Of a DNA stretch of 49,866 nt, positions 7,298 through 15,354 are shown piece by piece. Where the stretch lies: NCBI GenBank assembly GCA_030426845.1, contig JAUHXR010000022.1:1-49866 (forward strand), written 5' to 3'. Source of the stretch: Polyangia bacterium (GTDB lineage: Bacteria > Myxococcota_A > Polyangia > Polyangiales > Sandaracinaceae). The notes beneath the pieces are model-generated. The model was not told the DNA's origin and ran no database searches. It worked only from the letters and a program-made list of their open reading frames with translations. A program made the translations under genes and the position numbers. The stretch's first letter is position 1. Every line of letters starts with the position of its first letter.

Positions 7298-9435
7298 GGC
7301 GCCTCCAGGATCGCGGTGAGGTTCAGCGAGCGGCGCCGCGGGTTCGCGAGCCGCAGCGCCTGCAGGTCGACGCGGTCGAACTCGAGGCCGGCCACGTCGA
7401 GCACCTCGACGAACACGACGGCTTGTCCGATCTCGTCGAGCTCCGGCGGCAGCACGACCGAGCGGACCGACGGGTGCGCGAAGAGGGTCAACGAGCCCCA
7501 GCTCCGCTCGACGTTGTTGTAGCCGACGCGGATTCGGATCAACGAGCCCGCCTCTTCGCCCGCGCCGCCAACCTCGAACCGAAAGGTCCGATCGGCGGGG
7601 AGCGGCCCGACCGCCGGCAGGTCGGGGATGGGGAGGAACGCGCCCGCGTCGACCGCCTCGGTCGAGATCGGCGTCCGCAGCGCGATCCGGGAGTGGGGGG
7701 AGAGATCGAGGTCGAGGTACTGCTCGGCCCCCCAGGCGAGATCCTCCGGTCCGGCTCGCACCACGGCCCACATCTCCTGGATCGCCCCCCGGAAGCTCCC
7801 CTCGGGGCTCGGCTGCCAGGGGACGGCGACCGACGACGCGAGCGGGCCCCAGGAGGTGGGATCGTAGACCCAGGCCCCGCTGAGCAGGCGCTCGAGGACG
7901 ACGCTCGTGACGACCCCGGGAACGGAGTAGCGAACGAAGAGCTGCTGCCGTGAGACGGCGTCATCGTCGAGCAACCCGTCTTGCCGGAGGTGACGGACGG
8001 TCGGGGGGTCGGCCGGCGGCGCGAGCGCGACGGATCGACCCGCCATCACGGGCGTGTCCATCGGGATCTCGACGCCCGCTTCAACCCCCGAGACGGGGAG
8101 CGCGAAGGGCGCGCCGAGCCCCAGGACGTGAGGCTCGAAGCTCGCGAGCGAGCCGTCCGTCTCGAGCCCGGCCATCGCGATCGGGACGAGCAGCCCCTTC
8201 GAGCGCACGCTCTCGACGGCGAACGGGTAGCCGCGGGTGCCGCGCTCGTCGCTGACGCGAAGAGGTCCCGACACGACCTGGGCGCCGCTCGGGTCGCCGG
8301 GCTGAGGCTGCGTGACGAGCCACACGTAGGCAGCCCGCGTCTGCCCCGGCCGCGGCTCGGGCAGCCCGCTCCAGTCGAAGGTCGGCGAGGTCATGAGCTC
8401 GTCGCCGTAGAAGACGATCTCGCCGCTCACGTCCGCCTCGGGATCCGGGTAGACGACGCCACCGCCGCCCGACGGCTCGCCGCTGGCGCCGAGGCAGCGG
8501 TAATCGACCCCGACGAGCCCCAACGTGACGTGCGTCGCCTCTGCGCCGAGGAACCCGGCGTCGAACGCGCACGGGTGCCACGCGATGACGTCCACGCGAC
8601 CGCGGAGATCGTCGCCGGTGAGGACCACGATCCCGTCCGCGCCGGTCACCGCGCGGTGGCTCAGCGGGCCGCCGCGAGGGCCGGCGACAACCGTCGCGTT
8701 CTCGAGCGGCATGCCGTTCGGCACGCGCACGAGCACCGTGACCCTCCCCTCGGCCGGGCCCCCGCTCAGGCCCCCGTGGCTCCGGAATGGGCTCTCGTAG
8801 GTGAAGGCCTCGGCGAGGGTCAGCGCGTCCGAGCCGACGGTGAGGCCGACGTCCACCGCGCCGATCGGGTGGGGGGGCGTGCGGCACGTCGCCTCACGCG
8901 CCGAGACGATCGTCACGTCCGCGCACGTCTGCCCGTCGAGCGTGACGCGGAGGTCCGGCGCGAAGAGATCCGAGGCCGCCCGGAGCGTGATCCGCGTCCC
9001 GCCTTCGGGCGCGCCCGTCGCGGGTGAGACGCTCACCGCGTAGTACTCGTACGCGTCGTCGAGCGTGTGCTCGATCGCGCCATCCCGGACCGACACGTCG
9101 ACGCGCCCCGGGGCGTGCGGAGGGACGATCACCCGGATGCGATCGGACGCGATCCGCAGCACGTCCTGCGCGGGCACCGCCACGTCCCCGAAGCGGACGG
9201 ACGGCGTCGCGGAGTGGAGCTCGCCGCCTCGGAGGAGCGCGAGATGCCCGCCGGAGAACGGGCCGTGGTCGGGGGTCAGGCGAAACGACGAGCCGCCAGC
9301 GTCCTCGACCTCCGGCCCCGCGTCGGGGAGCGCGCCCCCGCCGGCGTCCCCGGGCTCCGAACGCTCGCCGCACGCGGCGAGCATGAGGGGGAGGAGGAAG
9401 GCGAGGGGCGCGCAGCGCCAGCGAACGTCCGGCAT
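7294..9435 (-). CDS. TIG/IPT-domain lipoprotein, first gene of the operon
   Basis: 713 aa from the ATG at 9433-9435, which gives a clean signal peptide (MPDVRWRCAPLAFLLPLML) and lipobox LAAC. An upstream in-frame ATG at 9474 would add 13 residues. A DAGGGALPDAGPEVEDAGG linker follows. Residues ~48-125 and ~130-205 look like two IPT/TIG immunoglobulin-like domains (LTPDHGPFSGG, VRFGDVAV, VIVPPHAPGRVDVSV; then VSPATGAPEGGTRITL, CRTPPHPIGAVDVGL). The rest is beta-rich and unrecognised, with a carboxypeptidase-regulatory-like stretch near 215-270. It overlaps the IgGFc-type gene by ATGA. The three genes probably form one transcript for an outer-surface assembly; that is inference from organisation. 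Confidence 0.82.
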   Translation of the reverse strand: MPDVRWRCAPLAFLLPLMLAACGERSEPGDAGGGALPDAGPEVEDAGGSSFRLTPDHGPFSGGHLALLRGGELHSATPSVRFGDVAVPAQDVLRIASDRIRVIVPPHAPGRVDVSVRDGAIEHTLDDAYEYYAVSVSPATGAPEGGTRITLRAASDLFAPDLRVTLDGQTCADVTIVSAREATCRTPPHPIGAVDVGLTVGSDALTLAEAFTYESPFRSHGGLSGGPAEGRVTVLVRVPNGMPLENATVVAGPRGGPLSHRAVTGADGIVVLTGDDLRGRVDVIAWHPCAFDAGFLGAEATHVTLGLVGVDYRCLGASGEPSGGGGVVYPDPEADVSGEIVFYGDELMTSPTFDWSGLPEPRPGQTRAAYVWLVTQPQPGDPSGAQVVSGPLRVSDERGTRGYPFAVESVRSKGLLVPIAMAGLETDGSLASFEPHVLGLGAPFALPVSGVEAGVEIPMDTPVMAGRSVALAPPADPPTVRHLRQDGLLDDDAVSRQQLFVRYSVPGVVTSVVLERLLSGAWVYDPTSWGPLASSVAVPWQPSPEGSFRGAIQEMWAVVRAGPEDLAWGAEQYLDLDLSPHSRIALRTPISTEAVDAGAFLPIPDLPAVGPLPADRTFRFEVGGAGEEAGSLIRIRVGYNNVERSWGSLTLFAHPSVRSVVLPPELDEIGQAVVFVEVLDVAGLEFDRVDLQALRLANPRRRSLNLTAILEAP

Positions 9436-9556
9436 GCGGAGGAGAGCCACCCGGGCGCCAAGAGCGGTCCACATTTGCGCGCGCTCGAGGGCGTTTTCTT
9501 GATCGAGCCCTCAAGCCTCGGCGCGATCGACCGTTGGTGAGCCTGGAGGCTTCCCC

Positions 9557-10315
9557 GTGATCGGCTCTGTCTCGACCCGCTTCGGTCTACCGACCCGCGT
9601 CCAGTACGCGGGCGAGGTCCAGGCCGACTCCGCCTGGCGTCCGCACGGCCAGCAGGCGAGCCAGCACGCGCGCGGGATCACCGATCGCCACGTCCCGCCC
9701 ACCGCGCAGACCGAGGCCGGCGCGACCGAGCGCGGGGTCAGCCCCGAGGAGCGACGCAGCGCGCCGCCGCCCGGCGAGCCGCGGAAGGATGGCGCGAACG
9801 GCGAGGCCCAGAGCGCCGACGAGCTGAGCGCCGACGAGCTGAGCGCCGACGACCAGAAGGAGGTCCAGCGCCTCCAGAAGCGCGACGCCGAGGTCCGCCA
9901 GCACGAGCAGGCCCACGCCGCGGCGGGCGGTGCCCACGCGGGCGCGCCGAAGTACGAGTACGAGACCGGACCCGACGGCAAGCGCTACGCGGTCGGCGGC
10001 GAGGTCCCGATCGACGTCTCGCCGGTCCAGGGCGATCCCGGCGCGACCATCCAGAAGATGCAGCAGGTGCTGCGCGCGGCCCTCGCGCCGGCCCAGCCGT
10101 CCGGCCCCGACCGCAACATCGCGGCCGGCGCCCGCGCCAAGCTCGCGCGCGCCCAGGCGGAGATGCGCAAGGAGTCTTCCCCCGAGGAGTCCGAGGACGG
10201 CGGCGCGGGGATGCGCGCGGCCAGCGCCTACGCCAAGGCCGGCGCCGCCGACGTGCCCACGAGCACGATCCAGACGATGGCCTGCGAGAGCTGCGGCGGA
10301 GCGCACTCGCCCTAG
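9557..10315 (+). CDS. SprA-related putative metalloprotease
   Basis: 252 aa. The start is GTG with GGAGG eight bases upstream. The N-terminal half is disordered and contains a SADELSADELSADD repeat. The conserved core is VRQHEQAHAAAGG (H116-E117-x-x-H120, a zincin-type HExxH), then YEYETGPDGKRYAVGGEVPID, the hallmark of the SprA-related family. The C-terminus ends with a CxxC pair (MACESCGG). No signal peptide is seen. Family members are predicted metallopeptidases of unknown substrate. The TAG stop codon at 10313-10315 overlaps the left arm of palindromic element A, so the element directly abuts the coding sequence. Confidence 0.82.
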   Translation: MIGSVSTRFGLPTRVQYAGEVQADSAWRPHGQQASQHARGITDRHVPPTAQTEAGATERGVSPEERRSAPPPGEPRKDGANGEAQSADELSADELSADDQKEVQRLQKRDAEVRQHEQAHAAAGGAHAGAPKYEYETGPDGKRYAVGGEVPIDVSPVQGDPGATIQKMQQVLRAALAPAQPSGPDRNIAAGARAKLARAQAEMRKESSPEESEDGGAGMRAASAYAKAGAADVPTSTIQTMACESCGGAHSP

Positions 10316-10480
10316 GAGCTTCATTCGCTACCGGCGCGATGCGGATCCCGGAGCGCCATGCGTTCGGATCGGCGTCGGACGTGACGAGGCGATGCTCGGG
10401 CATCGTCGAGGAGCGGCCGGCGGCGAGGCGGACGCTTGCCGCCCGGGAGGCGCCCCGCGACGGTGGTGAATCAAGCTCCT
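10314..10480 (+). repeat. Palindromic element A (167 bp): terminal inverted repeats plus conserved core
   Basis: The left arm AGGAGCTTCATTCGCTACC (10314-10332) pairs with the right arm GGTGGTGAATCAAGCTCCT (10462-10480): 16 of 19 Watson-Crick pairs, and as plus-strand RNA two of the three mismatches become G-U wobbles. Inside, 10378-10421 is a 44-nt core nearly identical (42/44) to the inverted core of element B at 13121-13164. The core holds an 8-bp stem GGCGATGC/GCATCGTC (10388-10407) with loop TCGG. No ORF is supported inside. It could be a MITE-like repeat or a structured RNA in the 3' region of the metalloprotease gene. Confidence 0.8.
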
Positions 10481-10579
10481 GGGAGCACGCCGGAGGATCC
10501 GAGGCCGGCCGGGACCCGGCTCGCACCCACGCACGCTCCCTCGACGTTCCTCGCCGCCGCCACAACTCCGCCACATCGG

Positions 10580-11401
10580 ATGAAGACCGTGGTCCTCATG
10601 CAGCGAACCACGCTCCTCTCCGTCGCCGTCCTCCTCACCCTCACCGGCTGCGGCTTCGGCCTCGGCGACGATCTCGCCCGCGCCGACGAGCCCCAGGTCG
10701 CCTTCGCCGACGACGCCCCGGGCTGGTCCGACGTCAGCTCCGGCCGGTACCGGCCGAGCGCCCCTGACGCGAGCGACCTCGAGGCCGACCTCCATGGCCT
10801 CTACCTCGCGCCGCCGGACCGCGCCCTCGTGCGCGTGACCGTCCGCGCCGAGACCGAGGGCTCGCGCGAGGCCGCCGGGCAGCGGGTCCGCGAGGTCGCC
10901 GCGTCCGTCCGCGACGCGCTCGGGCAGGGCGAGCCGTGCCGCGCCCAGGTCATCGACTACAGCGGCCTGCGCCGGAGCGGCGACACCTGGAGCGGCGACG
11001 CGACCCTCCGCTACGACGTCGACCTGCGCGGGCTCGAGGACGCGGGGGCGCGCTTCGAGCGCCTCGAGGCCTGCATGCGGCGGTTCGGGGCCCTCGACGC
11101 GGGCGGCGCGAGCGACGTCCGGGTCTCCGCGCCGATCGTCACCGTGGACGACCCCGACGCGCACCGCGAGGCGCTGCTCCGCCGGGCGGCCGAGGGGCGA
11201 CGCGCGGTCGAGGCGATGGACGCGCTCCCCGGCGCGCCCGCGGCGCGGACCTGCTACAGCCGCGGCGACGTCACCCTCGGGCGGCGCTCGCTCCGCGGCG
11301 TCGCGCTCCAGCTCGACCTCGAGTGCCCCTCCACCCCGCCGGGCGCGGCCGCGCCGGGCGCCCTCGCGGCCAGCCCCGGGATCGTCGACGGGACCCTCTG
11401 A
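10580..11401 (+). CDS. SIMPL-like (DUF541-type) lipoprotein
   Basis: 273 aa from the ATG at 10580, or 267 aa from the ATG at 10598, which gives a compact signal peptide. The lipobox is LTGC. Residues ~70-175 (ALVRVTVRAETEGSREAAG, CRAQVIDYSGLRRSGDTWSG, YDVDLRGLEDAGARFERLE) alternate strands and helices in the way of SIMPL/DUF541 periplasmic proteins; this match is by eye only. The C-terminus is Ala/Pro/Gly-rich. Function unknown; probably attached to a membrane facing the periplasm. It lies 99 bp after element A and converges with the next gene. Confidence 0.75.
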   Translation: MKTVVLMQRTTLLSVAVLLTLTGCGFGLGDDLARADEPQVAFADDAPGWSDVSSGRYRPSAPDASDLEADLHGLYLAPPDRALVRVTVRAETEGSREAAGQRVREVAASVRDALGQGEPCRAQVIDYSGLRRSGDTWSGDATLRYDVDLRGLEDAGARFERLEACMRRFGALDAGGASDVRVSAPIVTVDDPDAHREALLRRAAEGRRAVEAMDALPGAPAARTCYSRGDVTLGRRSLRGVALQLDLECPSTPPGAAAPGALAASPGIVDGTL

Positions 11402-11423
11402 GCCAGCGACCTCGAGAGGTGAC

Positions 11424-11984
11424 TCAGCCGTCGTAGCCGGCCGCGATCAGCAGCTCGCGGTCGGACGCGGAGCTCATCGCGCACGGGACCTCGAAGACGA
11501 GGTAGACGTGGGAGCCGCTCTGGATGCTGCTCGGCATCTCCGACTCCGCGAAGTAGCGGCTGCTCGAGATCTCGAACGACGACTCGCCGAAGTGCCGCGC
11601 CTCGACCTCGGGCCGCGGCGCGTGGCCGTAGTAGGCCTCGGTCGCGTCGAGCTCGACGAAGCACTGGCCGTCGGCCGGGGTCAGGTCCTCGAAGAAGCCG
11701 TCGTCGACCTCGACGCTCCGCGCGCTCACCTGACCGTCGCCGCGGACGAGCTCGACCGCGTGGGTCCCCTGCTCGAGCTCGATCTCTCCGTGCTGCGCCG
11801 GCCCGAGCGTGGCCTGCTCGATCCCGTCCACCCGCACCACGAGCGAGCCCTCGACGGGCGCGACGACGTGGAGCGTCCCCGTGCCGTTGAAGTACTCGCG
11901 GATGCCCATGAACGCCGCGAAGAGCGCGACCGGGATGCCCACGATCAGCGCGATGACGAGCCGGATGTTCCTGAGAATGCGCAT
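11424..11984 (-). CDS. Hypothetical protein with one N-terminal membrane anchor
   Basis: 186 aa. The start follows a purine-rich AAGGGGGGG. The N-terminus MRILRNIRLVIALIVGIPVA then LFAAFMG is a single transmembrane helix or uncleaved signal anchor. The rest is a beta-rich acidic domain (GTLHVVAPVEGSLVVRVDG, ATLGPAQHGEIELEQGTHAV) reminiscent of PEGA-like carbohydrate-binding-type repeats, followed by an unrecognised C-terminal half with two Cys residues. Probably exported and membrane-tethered. No function can be assigned; it is not clearly co-transcribed with either neighbour. Confidence 0.75.
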   Translation of the reverse strand: MRILRNIRLVIALIVGIPVALFAAFMGIREYFNGTGTLHVVAPVEGSLVVRVDGIEQATLGPAQHGEIELEQGTHAVELVRGDGQVSARSVEVDDGFFEDLTPADGQCFVELDATEAYYGHAPRPEVEARHFGESSFEISSSRYFAESEMPSSIQSGSHVYLVFEVPCAMSSASDRELLIAAGYDG

Positions 11985-12074
11985 GTCCCCCCCTTACGTG
12001 TCCCTGTCCCGTCGAATTCCTCCCTGGCGCTTGACGCGCGGCGGGCAGAACCGGCAAATGCGCAGGGTAGCCCC

Positions 12075-13046
12075 GTGCTGGATCTCGCGCTCTACGACAA
12101 GGTCCACCTCAGCCGCCGCCCCCCGGCGCAGCGGCTCATCGCCGAGCTGTTCCTGCGCTTCGACTACCGCAAGGTCGACCTCGTGGTGGAGGGCCTGTCG
12201 AACCTCCCGGACCGCCCGGTGGTCCTCGCGATGAACCACACCGACAACTTCAATTACTGGCCTCTGCAGTATCGGATGCACCAGGAGGACCGATACACCG
12301 CGACCTGGGTCAAGGGGAAGAACTACGAGGGCCGCGGGGTCAGCGCGTTCATGCGGTGGACGAACAACATCCCCATCGCGTCGCGCGGCTACGTGATCAC
12401 GCGCGACTTCCTCAACGTCCTCGGGCGGCGCCCCGACCCGGACGAGTACCGGGCGCTCCGCACCGCGATCGACCAGCTCACGCCGGTTCCGCGCGGCGCG
12501 GTCCCGGCCCGGCTCCTCGAGCAGGGCCGCGACATGCTCGGCCGCCGCTTCGACCCACGCGCCGAGGCGTACCACGAGGCGATCGAGGGCCTGATGGACG
12601 CGCTCACCGGGCGGTTCCTCGACCTGAACCGCAAGGCCCACGACGTGGGCTGCGACGTCCTCGTGTTCCCGCAGGGCACCCGCAGCATCCGCCTGTCGCG
12701 CGGGCACATCGGCCTCGCGCAGATCGCGATCTTCCTCGGCGCCGACATCGTCCCGGTCGGCTGCAACGGGACCGACACCCTCTACCCGGGCCGCAGCTTC
12801 CGCGCGAAGCCTGGCCGCGCGGTCTATCGAATCGGCGAGCCGATCCCCCTCGCGAGCTTCGGCGACCTGCTCCCCGGGCCGTCGTTCAAGCCGTTCACAC
12901 GCGAGGGCGAGGAAGCCCACCGCGCGTCGCTCCAGGCGATGGTCGACCGCGTGATGGACGCGATCAACGGGCTGCTCGACCCGCCCTACCAGTACAGCGA
13001 CGAGAAGGAGAGCGACGGCACGAGCGGCACCGACCGCTTCGTGTGA
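12075..13046 (+). CDS. PlsC-like 1-acyl-glycerol-phosphate acyltransferase
   Basis: 323 aa from GTG. Acyltransferase motif I appears as AMNHTDNFNYW (NHx4D type, where D is replaced by N in NHTDNFN but an earlier Asp is present) and motif III as FPQGTRSIRLSRGHIG (usual FPEGTRS). Motif IV is likely DIVPVGCNG. An insertion of ~90 residues (PDPDEYRALRTA to DLNRKAHDV) separates the motif I and III blocks, longer than in standard PlsC. These enzymes transfer acyl chains to lysophosphatidic acid or related lipids at the inner membrane. The Gln for Glu in motif III and the altered motif I make the exact substrate uncertain. Its stop is 15 bp before element B. Confidence 0.8.
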   Translation: MLDLALYDKVHLSRRPPAQRLIAELFLRFDYRKVDLVVEGLSNLPDRPVVLAMNHTDNFNYWPLQYRMHQEDRYTATWVKGKNYEGRGVSAFMRWTNNIPIASRGYVITRDFLNVLGRRPDPDEYRALRTAIDQLTPVPRGAVPARLLEQGRDMLGRRFDPRAEAYHEAIEGLMDALTGRFLDLNRKAHDVGCDVLVFPQGTRSIRLSRGHIGLAQIAIFLGADIVPVGCNGTDTLYPGRSFRAKPGRAVYRIGEPIPLASFGDLLPGPSFKPFTREGEEAHRASLQAMVDRVMDAINGLLDPPYQYSDEKESDGTSGTDRFV

Positions 13047-13061
13047 GGGGAGCGCAGCGGC

Positions 13062-13228
13062 TAGAGCGCCAATCGGTTTGAAACCGCCGCAAATCACGGG
13101 CGGGACAGCCGTCCGGCGCGGCCAGCCGCTCCTCGACGATGCCTGAGCATCGCCTCGTCACGTCTGACCACGCCGAACGGCCGTCGCGCTCCGAGCTTTC
13201 TCGACTCTCCAAACCGATCGGTGCTCTA
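13062..13228 (-). repeat. Palindromic element B (167 bp): different terminal repeats, same core as element A
   Basis: The arms TAGAGCGCCAATCGGTTTG (13062-13080) and CAAACCGATCGGTGCTCTA (13210-13228) pair at 17 of 19 positions. They differ from the arms of element A. The core at 13121-13164 is the reverse complement of the A core with two changes, one in the loop (TCGG to TCAG). Read on the minus strand, the core starts at element position 65, exactly as in A, and the total length is the same. CGGAGCGC and CGTTCGG motifs upstream of the core are also shared at the same spacing. B lies between convergent genes and its minus-strand 5' end supplies the TAG stop of the next gene. Confidence 0.8.
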
Positions 13229-14524
13229 ATCGCAGCCGGTCTCGCGCGAGTGGCGGGTGAGGTCGACGCTCCCATCGCTCCGCGCGCTCGCGACGAGCTC
13301 CACCCGGTCGACGCCCCACGCGACGCCGACGGGCGCCGAAGGCTGCACGCGCGGCCCCGCGATCCCGTCGTCGCGCAGCCGGGCGAAGCCGCCCTCGCCC
13401 CACGCCGAGCCGTCGGAGGCGAGCCGGAGGAGCGGCGCGATGGCGGCGAGGGCGTCGGCGCGCAGCGGGACGGGCGCCTCGTCCCCCTCGAGGTCGACGA
13501 TCGCGCCGTCGCGCAGGCCCGCGAGCGCGCCGCGCGGCGTCTCGGTGAGGACCGAGACGCCGGCGTCGAGGTCGAGCGTGGGCTCGACGCCGCGGTAGCG
13601 CACGACCCGGCCGCCGAAGCGCAGCGCCAGCTCGCCCAGGCTGACGCGCGCCTCGTCGGGAGCGGCCGGCAGGCGCGTGGACGCGGGCGTTCCGCCGACC
13701 GAGGGGACGTGGATCAGGAGGTCGTCCGCGATCACCCAGAGCCGATCGACCACGCCAAGGAGGCGCAACGTCGCGTCGTCGGGGACCGCGTCGAGCAGGA
13801 GCCGCCCGCGGACGTCGTCGGGGCGGACGCCGGCCACCACGAGCTGCATCCCCGCGTCGGTCCGCTCGACCCACGCGACGCCCTGCGGGCCGGTCGACAG
13901 CGCGACGACGGGCCACGCGGCGGCGTAGGAGCCACCGGCGTAGCCGTGAACTCCCGTCGCAGTCGCGTAGGCGCGCGGAGAGAAGTCGACGAGATCGCGG
14001 ACCGCGGGCGCCGACGGGGCAGGCAGGTCGAACGGCGCCCCCTCGCCGACGCCGGAGATCCAGGATCCGTCCGCGCGGAGACCTCTCGCCTCCACCCGGA
14101 TCGTGTCCACGAACCGTGTGTGGATGACCCCGTTGCCGAAACCGTCGTCGCTCAGCGCGTCGCCCACGGCGATCCCGCTCGCCGGGTCGACCTCGAGCAC
14201 GCGGAAGCAGGACCTCACGATCGGAGAGGCCGCGCCGGAGCCCACGCCCCACTCCGCCTGGATCACCGCGACGGGGACGCCAGAGCCCGTGCAGCCGTCG
14301 AGCGACCCGACCCTCAACACGTCGCCGAGCTCCGCGTCGACCGGCCGCGCCCACACGGCCGGATCGTCGCAGTCGACCTCCGGGGGCGCGCCCGCGTCGG
14401 GCGGGCCGGCGTCGGACGGCCCCGCGTCGAGGCCGGCGTCCGCGCCGGCGTCGCGCTCGTGGGAGCGGCCGCACTCGCAGCCCGCGCACGAGAGGAGCGA
14501 CAAGAGAAGTATCGCGCGGCGCAT
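13226..14524 (-). CDS. Uncharacterised lipoprotein with Asp-Ala-Gly-Pro linker
   Basis: 432 aa. The signal peptide MRRAILLLSLLSCAGC carries lipobox CAGC, then CECGRSHERDAGADAGLDAG and a Pro-rich linker. The mature domain is beta-rich with repeated short segments (RLWVIADDLLIHV, GALAGLRDGAIVDLEG, SDGSAWGEGGFARLRDDG) that suggest a propeller or similar repeat fold, but no family is recognised. The stop TAG is provided by the terminal bases of element B. A -10-like TACGGT lies seven bases before the ATG, arguing for a leaderless transcript. It diverges from the methyltransferase. Probably a cell-envelope protein of unknown role. Confidence 0.8.
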   Translation of the reverse strand: MRRAILLLSLLSCAGCECGRSHERDAGADAGLDAGPSDAGPPDAGAPPEVDCDDPAVWARPVDAELGDVLRVGSLDGCTGSGVPVAVIQAEWGVGSGAASPIVRSCFRVLEVDPASGIAVGDALSDDGFGNGVIHTRFVDTIRVEARGLRADGSWISGVGEGAPFDLPAPSAPAVRDLVDFSPRAYATATGVHGYAGGSYAAAWPVVALSTGPQGVAWVERTDAGMQLVVAGVRPDDVRGRLLLDAVPDDATLRLLGVVDRLWVIADDLLIHVPSVGGTPASTRLPAAPDEARVSLGELALRFGGRVVRYRGVEPTLDLDAGVSVLTETPRGALAGLRDGAIVDLEGDEAPVPLRADALAAIAPLLRLASDGSAWGEGGFARLRDDGIAGPRVQPSAPVGVAWGVDRVELVASARSDGSVDLTRHSRETGCD

Positions 14525-14531
14525 GACGGTG

Positions 14532-14563
14532 ACCGTACACCCGGCGCGCCACCCGGGCATACT
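14532..14563. promoter_or_regulatory. Divergent -10-like boxes between lipoprotein and methyltransferase
   Basis: On the minus strand TACGGT (14532-14537) lies seven bases from the ATG at 14524. On the plus strand CATACT (14558-14563) lies six bases from the GTG at 14570. Neither start has a Shine-Dalgarno sequence. Both genes look leaderless from back-to-back promoters. Confidence 0.45.
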
Positions 14564-14569
14564 CACCGG

Positions 14570-15319
14570 GTGAGCAACCGGACCGACTACGCGAAGATCG
14601 CGGCGACCTACGACGAGGGCTACCGCCGCAAGGAGATCCCCGTCTCCGCGCTCCTCACCGCGATCGCGGCCGAGCGGCCCGAGCCGCGCGTTCTCGACGT
14701 GGGCTGCGGCACCGGCAACTGGCTCGCGGTCCACCGGGCGGCGTTCCCGGACGCGTGGCTCACCGGCGTCGACCGCTCCAAGGAGATGCTCGCCCGGGCG
14801 CGGGAGAAGCTCCCCGAGGACGTCGTGCTCCTCGAGGGCGAGGCCGAGCGACTCCCCGTCGACGACGGCGCGTTCGATCTGGTGGCCTGCAACTTCGCGT
14901 TCCACCACTTCGTCGACAAGCCGCGCGCGCTCGACGAGCTGCTCCGCGCGACCGCCCCCGGCGGCGGGCTCCGGATCTGGAACCTCTGCCCCGAGCATCA
15001 GCCCGGCTGGTGGGTGCACCGGTTCTTCCCGGGCACGGTCGCGATCGACGAGGCGCGCTTCTGGAGCGCCCGGCGGATCGTGGAGGCGCTCGAGGCGCGC
15101 GGGCTCACGGTGGAGGCGAAGGTCGAGGTGTCGCTCTACCGGGCCCCGCTCGACGCGCTGATCGCGGAGGCCGAGCGCCGCGACGTCTCCGAGCTCGCGC
15201 TGATCGACGACGACGCGTTCCGCGCCGGGGTCGCCGCGCTGCGCGAGGCGCGCGAGGCGGGCCCGACCGTGCTCGACGAGAGCGCGCTCCTCACCGTCCG
15301 CGCGCGCCGGCCGCGATGA
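14570..15319 (+). CDS. Class I SAM-dependent methyltransferase
   Basis: 249 aa from GTG. The Rossmann-fold motif I is VLDVGCGTGNWLAVH (SAM-binding glycine loop), followed by the acidic motif II around LTGVDRSKEML, motif III near LLEGEAERLPVDDGAFDLVAC and a post-III stretch LRATAPGGGLRIWN. It resembles the Methyltransf_11 group of small-molecule or quinone-type methyltransferases. The substrate is not evident. The TGA stop overlaps a possible ATG of the next gene (ATGA at 15316-15319), suggesting co-transcription with the peptidase gene. Confidence 0.9.
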   Translation: MSNRTDYAKIAATYDEGYRRKEIPVSALLTAIAAERPEPRVLDVGCGTGNWLAVHRAAFPDAWLTGVDRSKEMLARAREKLPEDVVLLEGEAERLPVDDGAFDLVACNFAFHHFVDKPRALDELLRATAPGGGLRIWNLCPEHQPGWWVHRFFPGTVAIDEARFWSARRIVEALEARGLTVEAKVEVSLYRAPLDALIAEAERRDVSELALIDDDAFRAGVAALREAREAGPTVLDESALLTVRARRPR

Positions 15320-15354
15320 TGGCGCGCGCGGCCCGGGGGCGTCACACCGTCTCC

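Noticed and set aside
11409-11420. ACCTC-GA-GAGGT palindrome between convergent genes
   Set aside because: Five-base arms without a T-tract are too short to support a terminator call.
10314-13228. Elements A and B as integron attC sites
   Set aside because: Neither element has the GTTRRRY core site at its ends, and no integrase gene is present.
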